This document shows, one piece after another, positions 54,601 to 60,060 of a DNA stretch of 64,000 nt. The notes under the pieces were generated by a model, which searched no databases, was not told the origin of the DNA, and saw only the letters and a program-made list of their open reading frames with translations. The stretch comes from Tridacna crocea (lineage: Eukaryota; Mollusca; Bivalvia; Cardiida; Cardiidae): contig OX031065.1 of assembly GCA_943736015.1 (NCBI GenBank), positions 51,624,992 through 51,688,991 on the forward strand. Reading direction: 5' to 3'. Positions within the stretch are counted from its first letter, which is position 1, and every line of letters starts with the position of its first letter. Position numbers and translations under genes: made by a program.

Positions 54601-55930
54601 GGCAGCCACCATACAGTCATTAGGCGGCGATTGGACAGCAACCAGACGGACATCTTTCAGACTTTGTGCCATTAGCGACTGGACAGACATCTTTCAGACT
54701 TTGTGCCGCTAGCTACTGAGGCGTGTCATACTTTTCGAGGACGACACGCCTCTGTAGCCATGTTTTGACCCATACAGTCCTAAATCTGCGGCCTCGCCCA
54801 GCAGACTCCTAATCGTAAACAGCAGCAGCTGCTATTACATTTCTCTTGCCTTTGGCGAGCAGCTTGCAATCTCTCTTGCGAAATGAGAAGATTCAACAGA
54901 TTTTGAGATGGTATAAGTGCCATTTTCACTTCAGAACTCATTAATTATCATGAAGTAAGATATCAATATACACTTTTATAATATACTAATCATGTCGCCA
55001 AAGTATATGTTTGCCGTCCGGTCGCTGCCCTGAAAGAATTAATAAAATCAATGCCACACAGCCATCTGACGGTCACTGGACGGTGCCCAATGGATATTTA
55101 TAACTGGGCAGTGCCCGTTTTGGCTCCGCCTGGCACCTGGGCGACAGCAGTCATGTTGCCGGATCGATCCAGTTCAGTCACCGGACAATTTAGAGAAAAA
55201 TGTTTTCATATAAATCGGATGGACACCGTCCAAGCTACCAGCATTTTCTCCTTTTCCCACAATGTTTTCAAAAGGCTTCTTTCTCAGGATCGTCAAAAGT
55301 AGGGATTGTGTGGTAATGGGTTAAATCTTGAAAAGTCAAAAATGTTGTCAAGTGACAAAGGGTAAATAGCTGAATGTACTTCCTCTTAGTGTAATTTGGT
55401 GTTTTTTTCAAGTTGTAAAAGTAGGCCAAAGGCAAAAAGGAATATGACCAGTAGAAACTTAAAATAATCTATGACATAGCAATCACAAAATTAAAGATGA
55501 AATATGTACAACCATGTACATTACAGTGTATGAAAATATTACAGCTCAGTATTTTTAACCCTTATCCTGCAAAATAACTAAAATGAAATTTTCAATTTGA
55601 TGGTAAAAACCTAAATATTGTTATTTCAATAAATAATTTCTCCTTAACGGACATTGTAGATCTATAATCAGACTGCACGTTCTGTGCAGTCTGATCTTGA
55701 TCTACAATGTCTGCAAAAGGTCAGTGAGATGCGATAAGCAGCCAAAAGGTTAAAGAATGTCCAGTAACATTAATGTTACACATATTTCTAGGAATAAATG
55801 GAGTACAACATCCAACTACAAAACCTACCTAAGAGTGCCAACACTCCACATAAGGACCATATGATAATGCTCATACCAACAGAGCCACTGCTTAACAGGA
55901 CACCCTTCGGAGATATGAAGATACCTGAGC
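24526..55930 (-). CDS. b(0,+)-type amino-acid transporter light chain (SLC7A9-like), 10 internal exons
   Basis: Ten exons joined at GT-AG sites give an uninterrupted 429-residue reading frame. It covers TM1 ([10 protein letters not shown]), the [13 protein letters not shown] loop, an extracellular loop with [75 protein letters not shown] and the last helices. These are hallmark runs of SLC7 light chains, closest from memory to b(0,+)AT/SLC7A9 (about 487 residues). The family exchanges neutral and cationic amino acids and cystine at the plasma membrane. The Cys in PCGPND corresponds to the residue that disulfide-links the light chain to an SLC3 heavy chain (rBAT). Roughly 40 N-terminal and 20 C-terminal residues are not placed. 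SLC7A6/7/8-like paralogs cannot be fully excluded without an alignment. Confidence 0.88.
24909..25137 (-). mobile_element. TTAA hairpin MITE, family B
   Basis: TTAACCCTTTACCCCATAAG to GAGTAAAGGGTTAA, with both TTAA intact. It lies in the 2.2-kb intron of the transporter gene. Confidence 0.94.
25292..25521 (-). mobile_element. TTAA hairpin MITE, family B
   Basis: TTAGTCCTTTACCCCATAAG to GAGTACAGGGCTAA. Ends are slightly mutated and the tip is GCTCGTCATGAGC. It is followed by a poly-A run. Confidence 0.9.
25858..26068 (+). repeat. Family A MITE relic
   Basis: AGCCTTTATCACTCAATTCC .. GGCTGGTTATCAGCATTTTC .. CTACAATGTTTTCC. The right module is badly decayed. Confidence 0.65.
26081..26876. mobile_element. 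Nested fold-back element, ~800 bp
   Basis: Outer arms (about 26081-26290 and 26680-26876) are inverted copies, for example TTTTAAAAGTGGCATTCGTT against AACGAATGCCACTTTTAAAA. Inside sit two further hairpins, 26270-26398 and 26528-26693, each with arms TTTATTTCATCAGCTTGTGG..AAATATTT. The unit GGCAAATATTTCCC..TTAACCACAAGCTGATGAAATAAA thus occurs four times in alternating orientation. There is no ORF. It lies in a transporter intron. Confidence 0.8.
26930..27079 (-). CDS. SLC7A9-like exon, TM9-TM10
   Basis: The 150-nt, phase 0-0 exon reads [50 protein letters not shown] between a TTTCAG acceptor and an AAG|GTAGGT donor. FSFAAWxFYG and the RxRPYK end are family signatures. Confidence 0.93.
27080..27597. 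other. Intron, no feature beyond a diverged fold-back relic
   Basis: GCGTCTGATTAGCTAAACAA near 27419 resembles the arm of the 43707 element. Nothing else was recognised. Confidence 0.35.
27598..27826 (+). mobile_element. TTAA hairpin MITE, family A
   Basis: TTAAGCCTTTACCAAACAATCC to GGTAAAGAGTTAA with a perfect GCTGGTAACCAGC tip. It is intronic. Confidence 0.93.
27965..28226 (-). repeat. Family A MITE relic with enlarged hairpin loop
   Basis: ACTTTACCATATGACAAAAA .. ACATTGTAGGAAAAGGAGAAA .. CAGCATTTTCTCCTTTTCC .. TTTGGTCAAAGACTAA. The arms are separated by about 45 bp of partly duplicated sequence. Confidence 0.65.
28224..28451 (+). mobile_element. TTAA hairpin MITE, family C
   Basis: It adjoins the previous relic at CTAACTCTTTCCC and ends GGGAAAGGGTTAA. 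Family C has GTCTGCAGTACAAGTCTTT and AACTTTCTGCCATTTTCAT modules and the palindrome GGAGAAATTGCTCGT-A-ACG.., perfectly paired. Confidence 0.9.
28481..28577 (-). CDS. SLC7A9-like exon, TM8-TM9 loop
   Basis: The 97-nt exon completes an Arg codon, then [32 protein letters not shown], before GTAAGT. [12 protein letters not shown]..S..H is one of the strongest SLC7 light-chain motifs. Confidence 0.94.
28578..29237. other. Intron, no repeat recognised
   Basis: Poly-T near 28730 and 28775. No element with clear ends. Confidence 0.35.
29238..29519. mobile_element. Family A MITE made of two inverted right-end modules
   Basis: Both ends are of right type: TTAACTCTTTACCAAACAAC..GACCTGTCCAAATTGAAAGC at the left, and CGATTTGAACAATCC..TTTGGTAATGAGTTAA at the right. 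It is thus close to a full-length palindrome of 282 bp. It stops 59 bp before the transporter exon at 29579. Confidence 0.85.
29579..29682 (-). CDS. SLC7A9-like exon, TM7-TM8
   Basis: The 104-nt exon starts after a poly-T/TTGCAG acceptor: [34 protein letters not shown] plus two bases of Arg, then GTATGT. FSTxGAANGxCFT is diagnostic of SLC7 light chains. An alternative donor (CACAG|GTGCC) lies 9 bases upstream, but only the outer one keeps the conserved GAR. Confidence 0.93.
29794..30034 (-). mobile_element. Chimeric MITE: family A end fused to family B body
   Basis: The first about 65 bp (CCTTACCAAACAACATAATT .. GAAGCATTTGCAGATAAC) are the family A right end. From AAATAACAGCAAGGATGAAG on, the sequence is family B including its GCTCGTCACGAGC palindrome and GAGCAAAGGGTAAAGG end. 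It fills about two thirds of a 370-bp transporter intron and ends 18 bp from the donor of the exon at 30053. Confidence 0.9.
30053..30176 (-). CDS. SLC7A9-like exon, TM6b-TM7
   Basis: The 124-nt exon: after a TTTCAG acceptor it completes Lys, then [41 protein letters not shown], donor GTTAGT. YFTVM and ELLQS.AVA favour b(0,+)AT within the family. Confidence 0.93.
30358..30586 (-). mobile_element. TTAA hairpin MITE, family A
   Basis: TTAACCCTTCACCACACTG to GGTAAAGGATTAA; a GCTGGTTACCAGC tip; both TTAA intact. Confidence 0.93.
30685..31605 (+). mobile_element. Degenerate Helitron-like element, relative of 22816-23945
   Basis: It starts AAGAGGGCCATGATGGCCCTG, like the 22816 element. Interior blocks on GACCCC..GGGG..CCAATTTTGAC recur two or three times (period about 170). 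It ends near hairpin GGCCTTTGGCC (31586-31596), followed by AACTAC where a CTRR end would be expected. Confidence 0.5.
31622..31849 (+). mobile_element. TTAA hairpin MITE, family A
   Basis: TTAACCCATTACCACACAATCC to GGTAATGATTTAA; the hairpin has a single mismatch (TTTTACCAC). Confidence 0.93.
31906..31950 (-). CDS. SLC7A9-like 45-nt exon, TM6 unwound region
   Basis: The acceptor TTTTCAG precedes one base completing Trp, then [14 protein letters not shown] plus two bases before GTAAGT. It continues YDGW of the previous exon into the WNxLNYVTEE.xNP motif. It is short but unmistakable and in phase on both sides. Confidence 0.93.
32110..32255. mobile_element. Fold-back element, 146 bp
   Basis: GGTTGTACGGTCAGGTGGCA and the inverse TGCCACCTAAGCTTACAACC bound the element. 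The interior pairs CATGGAAAC..GTGGTG with CACCACAGCCATG. Confidence 0.75.
32295..32524 (+). mobile_element. TTAA hairpin MITE, family A
   Basis: TTAACCCATTTCCACACAATCC to GGTAATTGGTTAA, with both TTAA intact. Confidence 0.93.
32761..32866 (-). CDS. SLC7A9-like exon, TM5-TM6
   Basis: The acceptor GTGCTTACAG precedes (G)[45 protein letters not shown] plus TG of Trp, donor GTGAGT. NSFE and [11 protein letters not shown] match the b(0,+)AT loop and TM6. Confidence 0.94.
32867..34102. other. Intron with one imperfect inverted repeat (about 33695-33885)
   Basis: GTGCAAGATCGTCTCAGATC and TGATCGGAGACAACATTTTATGC pair partly. No other structure was recognised. Confidence 0.35.
34103..34228 (-). CDS. 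SLC7A9-like exon, TM4-TM5
   Basis: The 126-nt exon after TTTTACACAG: two bases of Phe, then [41 protein letters not shown] and one base before GTGAGT. The [11 protein letters not shown] motif is conserved across SLC7 light chains. Confidence 0.94.
34537..34766 (+). mobile_element. TTAA hairpin MITE, family A
   Basis: AACCATTACCACACAATCC to AGTAAAGAGTTAA. It lies in the 582-bp intron and ends 45 bp from the next exon. Confidence 0.9.
34811..35074 (-). CDS. SLC7A9-like exon, TM2-TM4 with heavy-chain Cys
   Basis: The 264-nt exon: (G)GT GCC TTA.. gives [88 protein letters not shown] plus one base before [15 protein letters not shown] and SGAEYxYLKEAFG are family hallmarks. The Cys of PCGPND is at the place where light chains form the disulfide to an SLC3 heavy chain. 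Confidence 0.95.
35075..37745. other. Intron sequence; dispersed TTCCCAGTGAAAAA motifs at 36750-37080
   Basis: CTTCCCAGTGAMNAAGTG recurs at about 36757, 36882, 36949 and 37066. Otherwise AT-rich intron without recognisable elements. Confidence 0.35.
37746..37974 (+). mobile_element. TTAA hairpin MITE, family A
   Basis: TTAACCCATTACCACACAATCC to GGTAATGGGTTAA, with both TTAA intact. Confidence 0.94.
37975..40205. other. Intron, no gene or element recognised
   Basis: AT-rich. Faint TTTTCACAAAATATTTTC near 39133 may be an ancient hairpin-MITE trace. Confidence 0.3.
40206..40409 (-). mobile_element. TTAA hairpin MITE, family A, shortened hairpin
   Basis: TTAACTCTTTACCACAAAAC to GGTAAAGAGTTAA. 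The hairpin tip is deleted, leaving GGAATAGGAGAGTTTCTCCTT. Confidence 0.88.
40545..40612. repeat. Family E palindrome core
   Basis: GTAGATCAAATTCAGACTGCACAAAATGTGCAGTCTGATCTATAAT: a stem around GCAGTCTGATC/GATCAGACTGC as in the elements at 55556 and 57868. Confidence 0.6.
40694..40921 (-). mobile_element. TTAA hairpin MITE, family A
   Basis: TTAACTCTTTACCACACGAC to GGTAATAGGTAA; the hairpin has one mismatch near its base. Confidence 0.92.
40924..41163 (+). mobile_element. TTAA hairpin MITE, family A, adjoining the previous copy
   Basis: GTTACCCCTTCACCAAATCATCC to GGTAACAAGTTAA. A 10-bp tandem duplication (AGTTTGGGCT) sits in the right module. Confidence 0.85.
41452..41678 (-). mobile_element. 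TTAA hairpin MITE, family A
   Basis: TTTTCACTCTTTACC to GGTAATGGGTTAA. Confidence 0.9.
42264..42499 (+). mobile_element. TTAA hairpin MITE, family A, extended perfect tip
   Basis: TTAATCCTTTACCAAACAATCC to GGTAAAGTGTTAA. The tip GCTGGCTATCTGATAGCCAGC is 8 nt longer than usual yet perfectly paired. Confidence 0.93.
42650..42874 (+). repeat. Family A MITE relic
   Basis: ACCCTTTTCAACTCAATGCC .. GCTGGTAACCAGCAATTTCC .. CTGGTATAGGGTTAA. Confidence 0.75.
42988..43181. mobile_element. MITE family D, copy 1
   Basis: TIRs CAGAGCTCCAGATAAGAGGG and CCCTCTATCTAGAGCTCTG enclose a palindrome around TTGGAATCGTCTC/GAGATGATTCTAA. It is closely related to 56663-56854. Confidence 0.8.
43419..43641 (-). mobile_element. 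TTAA hairpin MITE, family A/C intermediate
   Basis: TTAACTCTTTACCAAATGAG to GGTAAAGGGTTAA. The right-end module is A-like, but the tip GCTCATTATGAGC and the AAAACCAGGGGCTAATCTGG end are C-like. Confidence 0.85.
43707..44062. mobile_element. Multiply folded inverted-repeat element, 356 bp
   Basis: Outer TIRs GGGTCCGTATTCAGCAACC and GGTTGGTGAATATGGACCC. Inside, GTGAAAGTAACAGAACATCTG..GGCTAAACCA and its inverse occur twice each, CTTGAAGAATAAGACAAAAG likewise, with a centre AAGAATATTTTAAGAATATTCTT. A short tandem duplication (GGTTTAGCCAATCAGAT) is present on the right. Relics occur at 27400-27560 and 56480-56625. Confidence 0.8.
44063..45498. other. Intron, no element with clear ends
   Basis: A diverged CTTTCCAAGTCATTGACTAC block near 45065 resembles those at 15358 and 53190. 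Nothing else was recognised. Confidence 0.35.
45499..45727 (-). mobile_element. TTAA hairpin MITE, family C
   Basis: TTAACCCCTTCCCAAACGAC to TTGTTTGGGAAAAGGTAAA. The tip GCTCGTTATGAGC has one G.T wobble. Confidence 0.88.
45728..47486. other. Intron; family E relic at 46470-46530, orphan exon-like block at 47001-47097
   Basis: GACTGTATTTTTCATGCAGTC near 46477 is a family E hairpin relic. The block at 47001-47097 is treated under findings. Confidence 0.35.
47487..47714 (+). mobile_element. TTAA hairpin MITE, family C
   Basis: TTAACCCTTTACCAAACAGG to GGGAAAGGGTTAA; both TTAA intact; tip GCTCATAACGAGC. Confidence 0.93.
48046..48276 (-). mobile_element. TTAA hairpin MITE, family A
   Basis: TTAACCCTTTACCAGAAGC to GGTAAAGGGTTAA, with both TTAA intact. 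Confidence 0.93.
48609..48835 (+). mobile_element. TTAA hairpin MITE, family B, co-varied tip
   Basis: TTAACCCTTTACTCCATAGA to GGGGTAAAGGTTAA. The tip is GCTTGTGACAAGC where other copies have GCTCGTGACGAGC: both sides of one pair changed. Confidence 0.93.
49020..49250 (+). repeat. Family A MITE relic
   Basis: AATGCCGAGTTTAAGAAACC .. AGAAACATTGTGGGAGAATC .. GGTTGGTAATCAACATTTTC .. CATGTTTTACACCC. Confidence 0.65.
49251..49909. other. Intron, nothing recognised
   Basis: AT-rich, no repeats with clear ends. Confidence 0.3.
49910..50138 (+). mobile_element. TTAA hairpin MITE, family A
   Basis: TTAACCCATTACCACTCAATCC to GTGGTAATGAGTTAA; perfectly paired stem with ACACTGTGGG base and GCTGGTAACCAGC tip. 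Confidence 0.94.
50490..50645 (+). repeat. Old family A MITE relic
   Basis: AGTCCTTTACAGCATAATCC .. GACCTTTTCCTAAAATGTTTT; barely recognisable. Confidence 0.4.
50646..51187. other. Intron, nothing recognised
   Basis: No element or exon found. Confidence 0.3.
51188..51985 (+). repeat. 51-bp minisatellite, about 16 units
   Basis: The unit is AACTACAGTGAGCCCACATA + ACTATAAAGCTCTTGTCC + ATTGTGGCTCACA. Several units lack three bases (AACTAGTGAGCCC). Since 51 and 48 are multiples of three, open frames run through it ([11 protein letters not shown] repeats); these are not genes. TGAGCC and GGCTCA in each unit can pair. Confidence 0.92.
52446..52671 (+). mobile_element. TTAA hairpin MITE, family A
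   Basis: TTAACTCTTTACTACAAAATCC to GGTAAAGAGTTAA; tip GCTGGTCACCAGC. Confidence 0.92.
52868..53097 (+). mobile_element. TTAA hairpin MITE, family A
   Basis: TTAACCCTTTACCAAACGATCC to AGTAAAGGGTTAA; tip GCTGGTAGCCAGC. Confidence 0.93.
53385..53490 (-). repeat. Partial family A MITE relic
   Basis: GGTTAGAAAACTTTGTGG .. CAATGTTTCTTCCTCAGAG; it abuts the next copy at TTAA. Confidence 0.55.
53491..53728 (-). mobile_element. TTAA hairpin MITE, family A
   Basis: TTAACTCTTTACCACATGAC to GGGAAAGGGTTAA. An extra GTATATGCA-like insertion is present in the right-end module. Confidence 0.92.
53862..54091 (+). mobile_element. TTAA hairpin MITE, family B
   Basis: TTAACCCTTTACTCCATAGA to GGGGTAAAGGGTTAA; both TTAA intact; tip GCTCGTGACGAGC. 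Confidence 0.94.
54425..55205. repeat. Relic of a DNA element with CCGGAC-rich ends
   Basis: AGGTGCCGGACGATTTCTT near the left and CAGTCACCGGACAATTT near the right suggest degraded inverted ends. GCCGTCCGGTCGC and CACTGGACGG occur inside. There is no transposase ORF. The call is tentative. Confidence 0.35.
55235..55325 (-). repeat. Half copy of family A MITE
   Basis: It starts exactly in the hairpin tip (CTACCAGCATTTTCTCC) and runs to GGTAATGGGTTAA. Confidence 0.85.
55556..55753 (+). mobile_element. TTAA MITE, family E
   Basis: TTAACCCTTATCCTGCAAAA to AGCAGCCAAAAGGTTAA. The palindrome is ACATTGTAGATC..AGACTGCACGTTCTGTGCAG.. It shares TTAACCCTT termini with families A-C but no internal sequence. 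Confidence 0.85.
55829..55930 (-). CDS. SLC7A9-like exon, TM1-TM2 (first exon in window)
   Basis: After GTTATTTCAG, (G)GC TCA GGT reads [34 protein letters not shown] plus one base, donor GTAGGT. GSGIF is the unwound TM1 substrate-binding motif. The codon carried in from upstream should be the Gly of TMIG; that exon is not found up to 64000. Confidence 0.94.
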
Positions 55931-56007
55931 CTGAAATAACAAAACAAACCACAAAAAATTGCTTGATTATTATTCCTTATTACTCCTTTTGGTACAATGA
56001 AATAGAA

Positions 56008-56232
56008 TTAACTCTTTACCACACAATCCCGACTTTTAATGACCCTGAGGAAGAAGCCTTTTGAAAATATTGTAGATAAAGGAGAAAATGCTGGTAACCA
56101 CCATTTTCTCCTTTTCCTACAATGTTTTCTCCTTCCCAACACAAGTTTCAATTTTTGAGTCAAGTTTATTTGTTGTCTGCAAATGCTTCCAACTGGACAA
56201 GTCAAAAACTTTGTCTTTTGATAAAGAGTTAA
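56008..56232 (+). mobile_element. TTAA hairpin MITE, family A
   Basis: TTAACTCTTTACCACACAATCC to GATAAAGAGTTAA. It lies 78 bp upstream of the TM1 exon, in the next intron. Confidence 0.92.
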
Positions 56233-56400
56233 AACAGTCATGAATCAACACTCTCCCCATAACTCTTTCAGAGTTGTCAATTTAACAGAAAAAAAATATG
56301 TGCATCTTTTTCTTAAACCTTTACAAAACAACAAAGTTTTCAACATTAAAAACTTGAAAGCATCAAATTTTGCTGGTGAGCATTTACCCATATATATATA

Positions 56401-56470
56401 TGATCTGACATGAGTTGGCTTTTGAGATAAGATTTTATTACCGGTAAACAAGTCTAGGGAGCCTTTGGCC
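56401..56470. repeat. Left-end relative of the 6544 fold-back element
   Basis: GATCTGACATGAGTTGGCTTT..AACAAGTCTAGGGAGCCTTTGG matches the 6544 element's first arm. Confidence 0.6.
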
Positions 56471-56479
56471 ACCTCTGTA

Positions 56480-56630
56480 ACACAATTTCTTGTAGGATGA
56501 ACCAAATTAGGCAATCAGAAAATGGTTTAACAAATCAGGAATGATGTTACTATGAAATTTTGAAAAATTCTGCAGAATCAAATGAAGAATGTTACTAAGA
56601 ATAGTTGATGAATATAAGCCCTGTTCAAGT
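56480..56630. repeat. Relic of the 43707-type fold-back element
   Basis: GGCAATCAGAAAATGGTTTAAC .. GAATGTTACTAAGAATAGTT .. GATGAATATAAGCCC resembles one half of 43707-44062. Confidence 0.5.
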
Positions 56631-56662
56631 CAAAACACAATGGTAAAGGAAGATACAAGGAG

Positions 56663-56854
56663 CAGGGCCCAAGATAAGAGGGAGTGATGGTATTCTAAAT
56701 CCATTACTTCTCTTCCAAACCCTATGTTGTGGGTACTCATTAGAATCGTCTCTGCGAGACGATTCTAATGAGTACCCATAACATGGGGTTTAGTGAAGTA
56801 TAATTAATATTTTCAATTTTGAAAACAAAATCACTCCCTCTATCTGGAGCTCTG
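56663..56854. mobile_element. MITE family D, copy 2
   Basis: AAGATAAGAGGGAGTGATGG to CACTCCCTCTATCTGGAGCTC. The inner palindrome TACTCATTAGAATCGTCTC / GAGACGATTCTAATGAGTAC is perfect. Confidence 0.85.
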
Positions 56855-57284
56855 ACTGAAGTGATTATGTCTTTTTCCTCATTTCCATTTAAACTGTTGG
56901 CTAGGGGACCTGTTTGAGCTATGGAAATGTATGGTTGCCTGATATGTTGGCCTATAAACAGGACCACAAATATCGGGCAAAAATATTTCTTTCCCTCAAT
57001 ATTAGACAACCACCAACCGACAAGAAACCAAAAATAGAAGTCTCATGAAGATAGACAGTTCAATTACTTTCCACAGGTATATTATTGCATCAGTTCTTGG
57101 AGATGGAGAGAGTCATATTTTAGTTTGGCATCTGACTATTGCATTAGCCTGACATTCCAGGAACTATTTACCCAACTCTGACAAGTAAACAATATCTGCA
57201 AATGTTTATTTCCATCTGCCATTGTTTAGACTCCAACCTGGTATTTACTGAATTATAATCCAAAACAGTTACAGGTAACTTTCA

Positions 57285-57400
57285 ATCCTCTTGCCACTTT
57301 CCTTACAATAGATGGACAGTGTAGATCAAGATCAGACTGCACAACATGGAGTCTGATCTCTGATCTACTCTGTCCACTACCTTTTGATAGATTATGATGG
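57285..57400. repeat. Family E copy, diverged
   Basis: GACAGTGTAGATCAAGATCAGACTGCAC..GAGTCTGATCTCTGATCTACTCTGTCC palindrome. Confidence 0.65.
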
Positions 57401-57867
57401 ATCTGTTAGACTTCATCTTTCAGGCAAAATGCATTTGTGGCCATTTGAAAAAGTGAAATTTTATTTTGTAATGAAAGAATACTCTTAACGGTACATGTTG
57501 TATTCAAAACCTTCCGGAAGTATTGAAAAACAATATGCATGTGATATATATTGACAAAAAGGAAAAACAGTAGTGGAGAAAGGCAACTATTGTTGTTTTA
57601 ATGAAGAATAAAATGATAAAAGAAAATCTGAGAACAAATATGCTCCACATCTATCCAGGGTTTTACTGTAGGTACCAATAGTTCTATGGGAAGACGCTCC
57701 GAAAAGCTGCATAAGAGTGACCTAATATTTAGGCAGCTTAATTATATCCTTTCATATGCAGCAACCTCATTTCAATGGTCCAAGAATTAGATACATCAGA
57801 GATTGACCTACTTAGTAATTGAAATCGGCTATCTTGGCAACAATAACAAGTCTATCATATTGAATTT

Positions 57868-58076
57868 TTAACCCTTATTCTGCCAAATATTAAAATGAAC
57901 TTTTCAATCTGAAAGTCAAAACCTCAGATGTGATTCTTTCAAAGTTCTGCTATGGGTAATAACATCTCATTATTGGACAGTGTAGATTGAAGACCACACT
58001 GCATGTTCTGTGCAGTCTGATCTTGATCTATATTGACCGCAAAAGGACAGTGAGTTACACTTAGCAGCTACGGTTA
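57868..58076 (+). mobile_element. TTAA MITE, family E
   Basis: TTAACCCTTATTCTGCCAAA to AGCAGCTACGGTTAGG; palindrome around GCATGTTCTGTGCAGTCTGATC. Right TTAA mutated. Confidence 0.8.
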
Positions 58077-58232
58077 GGGATAATTTTCTTATGTTTAAAA
58101 ATAGAACAATAACCTGCAAAATTAGTTCCACATGAAACTGTATCTTGTTTGCAGTATGGTCATATATGATAAACCCAGCTGTCTAAAAGGAAGCAGCAGC
58201 AGTAATTGTTGTTGTACTTGGCACACTCAGGG

Positions 58233-58483
58233 TTAACCCATTACCAAACGACAAAATTTTAGACTGGTTGAAACTGAAAGCATTTGCAGACGACAAAATA
58301 ATGGTGACTGAAAAATTGAAATTTGTTCTGGGAAGGGTAGAAAACACTGTGGGAAAAGGAGAAAATGCTGGTTACCAGCATAGAAAATGCTGGTTACCAG
58401 CATTTTCTCCTTTTCCCACAGTGTTTTCAAAAGGCTTCTTTCTCAGGAGCATCAAAAGTAGGGATTGTGTGGAAATGGGTTAA
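58233..58483 (-). mobile_element. TTAA hairpin MITE, family A, with duplicated hairpin tip
   Basis: TTAACCCATTACCAAACGAC to GGAAATGGGTTAA. AGAAAATGCTGGTTACCAGCAT occurs twice in tandem, so two alternative stems can form. Confidence 0.93.
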
Positions 58484-58690
58484 CCCTTACGGTGCTGAGT
58501 TGATGAAATAAACCTTTTCAGGAAAAAAAAAACTTCCCAAACTGTTTATTCAACAGAGACTTTTTGCCAAGCATGTGTAACAAAGGTGCATACTGCATAG
58601 ATCAAAGATCAAAACGGACATTCCGTGCTGACTATCTTGATCTGTTGTTTGCAAAACAACGTAAGGTCTGCTCGGTACACTAACAGTTAA
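58480..58690 (+). mobile_element. TTAA element abutting the previous MITE
   Basis: TTAACCCTTACGGTGCTGAG to CTCGGTACACTAACAGTTAA. Inner palindrome GATCAAAGATCAAAACGGACATTCCGTGCTGACTATCTTGATC is imperfect. It shares TTAA 58480-58483 with the family A copy. Confidence 0.7.
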
Positions 58691-59141
58691 GCATTATGGA
58701 ACACAGATGGTTGAATGAAACTTGGAGCTCTTTTATAAATCTAGGAGATAATTATATCAGACTTGTTTCCTATCTACCATGACAGTTTTGACAGATCTCA
58801 GAAGACAAATGGCCCTTGTATAATCAAGAATCTACTTTATTTTCCAAGAAAAAACATCAGACAATAAAAAACAAGTAAGATATACCCAACTTACAAGTTA
58901 CCTCCTTTCTGACCAATCAAGAGCTGAGAATATTTTATTCACTTTGCTGTATTAAAAAAAATACAAAAAAATTCAAAAGAAAAGGGAGACAATTCAAGAA
59001 AATATAGAGAGGAATGCTTTTCATCACAATTCTTCACATGATTACAAATATATCACATGGAAAAAAAAGTTGCAAGCAGATGGTGCAGGAGAACTAAAGG
59101 CCTATCTTAACACTCCCATTACAGTAAGATCTTTGTCACTT

Positions 59142-59369
59142 TTAACACTTTACCACACAATCCCGACATTTAATGACCCTGAGAAAGAGGCCTTTTGAAA
59201 ACTTTGTGGGAAAAGGAAAAAATGCTGGTAGCCAGCATTTTCTCCTTTTCCCACCATGTTTTCTACCCTTCACAAAACAAATTTCAAATTTTAAGTCACT
59301 TTTATTTTGCAGTCTGCAAATGCTTTCGATTTGGACATGCCTAAAATATTGTTGTTTAGTAATGAGTAA
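59142..59369 (+). mobile_element. TTAA hairpin MITE, family A
   Basis: TTAACACTTTACCACACAATCC to TAGTAATGAGTAAA; tip GCTGGTAGCCAGC. Confidence 0.9.
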
Positions 59370-59378
59370 ATATTTCCT

Positions 59379-59498
59379 TTAACTCTTTCCTTACTGTAGA
59401 CCACACTAGAAGCTTTTGTGGACAATGTAGATCAAGATCAGAGTACACATATTGTGCAGTCAGATCTCTGATCTACACTGTCCACTACTTTACTTTAG
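59379..59498 (-). repeat. Family E copy
   Basis: TTAACTCTTTCCTTACTGTAGA, then GTAGATCAAGATCAG..CTGATCTACACTGTCCAC. Confidence 0.65.
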
Positions 59499-59729
59499 AT
59501 TTACTCATTACCAAACAACAATATTTCAGGCAGGTGCAAATCAAAAACATCTGCAGACGACAAAATAAAAGTGACTGAAAATTTGAAATTTGTTTTGTGA
59601 AGAGTAGAAAACATTGCGGGAAAAGGAGAAAATGCTGGTTACCAGCATTTTCTCCTTTTCCCACAATGTTTTCTAAAGGCTACTTACTCAAGGTCGTCAA
59701 AAGTAGGGATTGTGTGGTAATGGATTAAT
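59499..59729 (-). mobile_element. TTAA hairpin MITE, family A
   Basis: GATTTACTCATTACCAAACAAC to GGTAATGGATTAA; hairpin near perfect. Confidence 0.9.
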
Positions 59730-59959
59730 TTTAGCCAAACTGTCTCTTCATCATGCAGTACAATTATATTTACAGCCAATGAAAAAGTGAAAATGATTTA
59801 CTTGGTAGTAATAGTGTATTTCTCCTTTGTTTTTGTGAAATTTTGAACAATAACAGTATATCTTATTACAAAAGTTATTCTTAATCTGAAAACATAATTT
59901 TAGATTCATCCTCAGTGCAAGGATCAGAAGACAACAAATTAAGTAAGGCCTAAAAGATC

Positions 59960-60060
59960 GAAATTTGTCCATGAAAGGGTAGAAATTATTGTGGGGAAAG
60001 GAAGAAAAAGCTGAAAACCTACATTTTCATCTTTTCTACGCAATGATTTTCATTAGTATT
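59960..60060 (-). repeat. Old family A MITE core
   Basis: AGGGTAGAAATTATTGTGGG .. CTACGCAATGATTTTCATTAG; a decayed hairpin. Confidence 0.5.
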
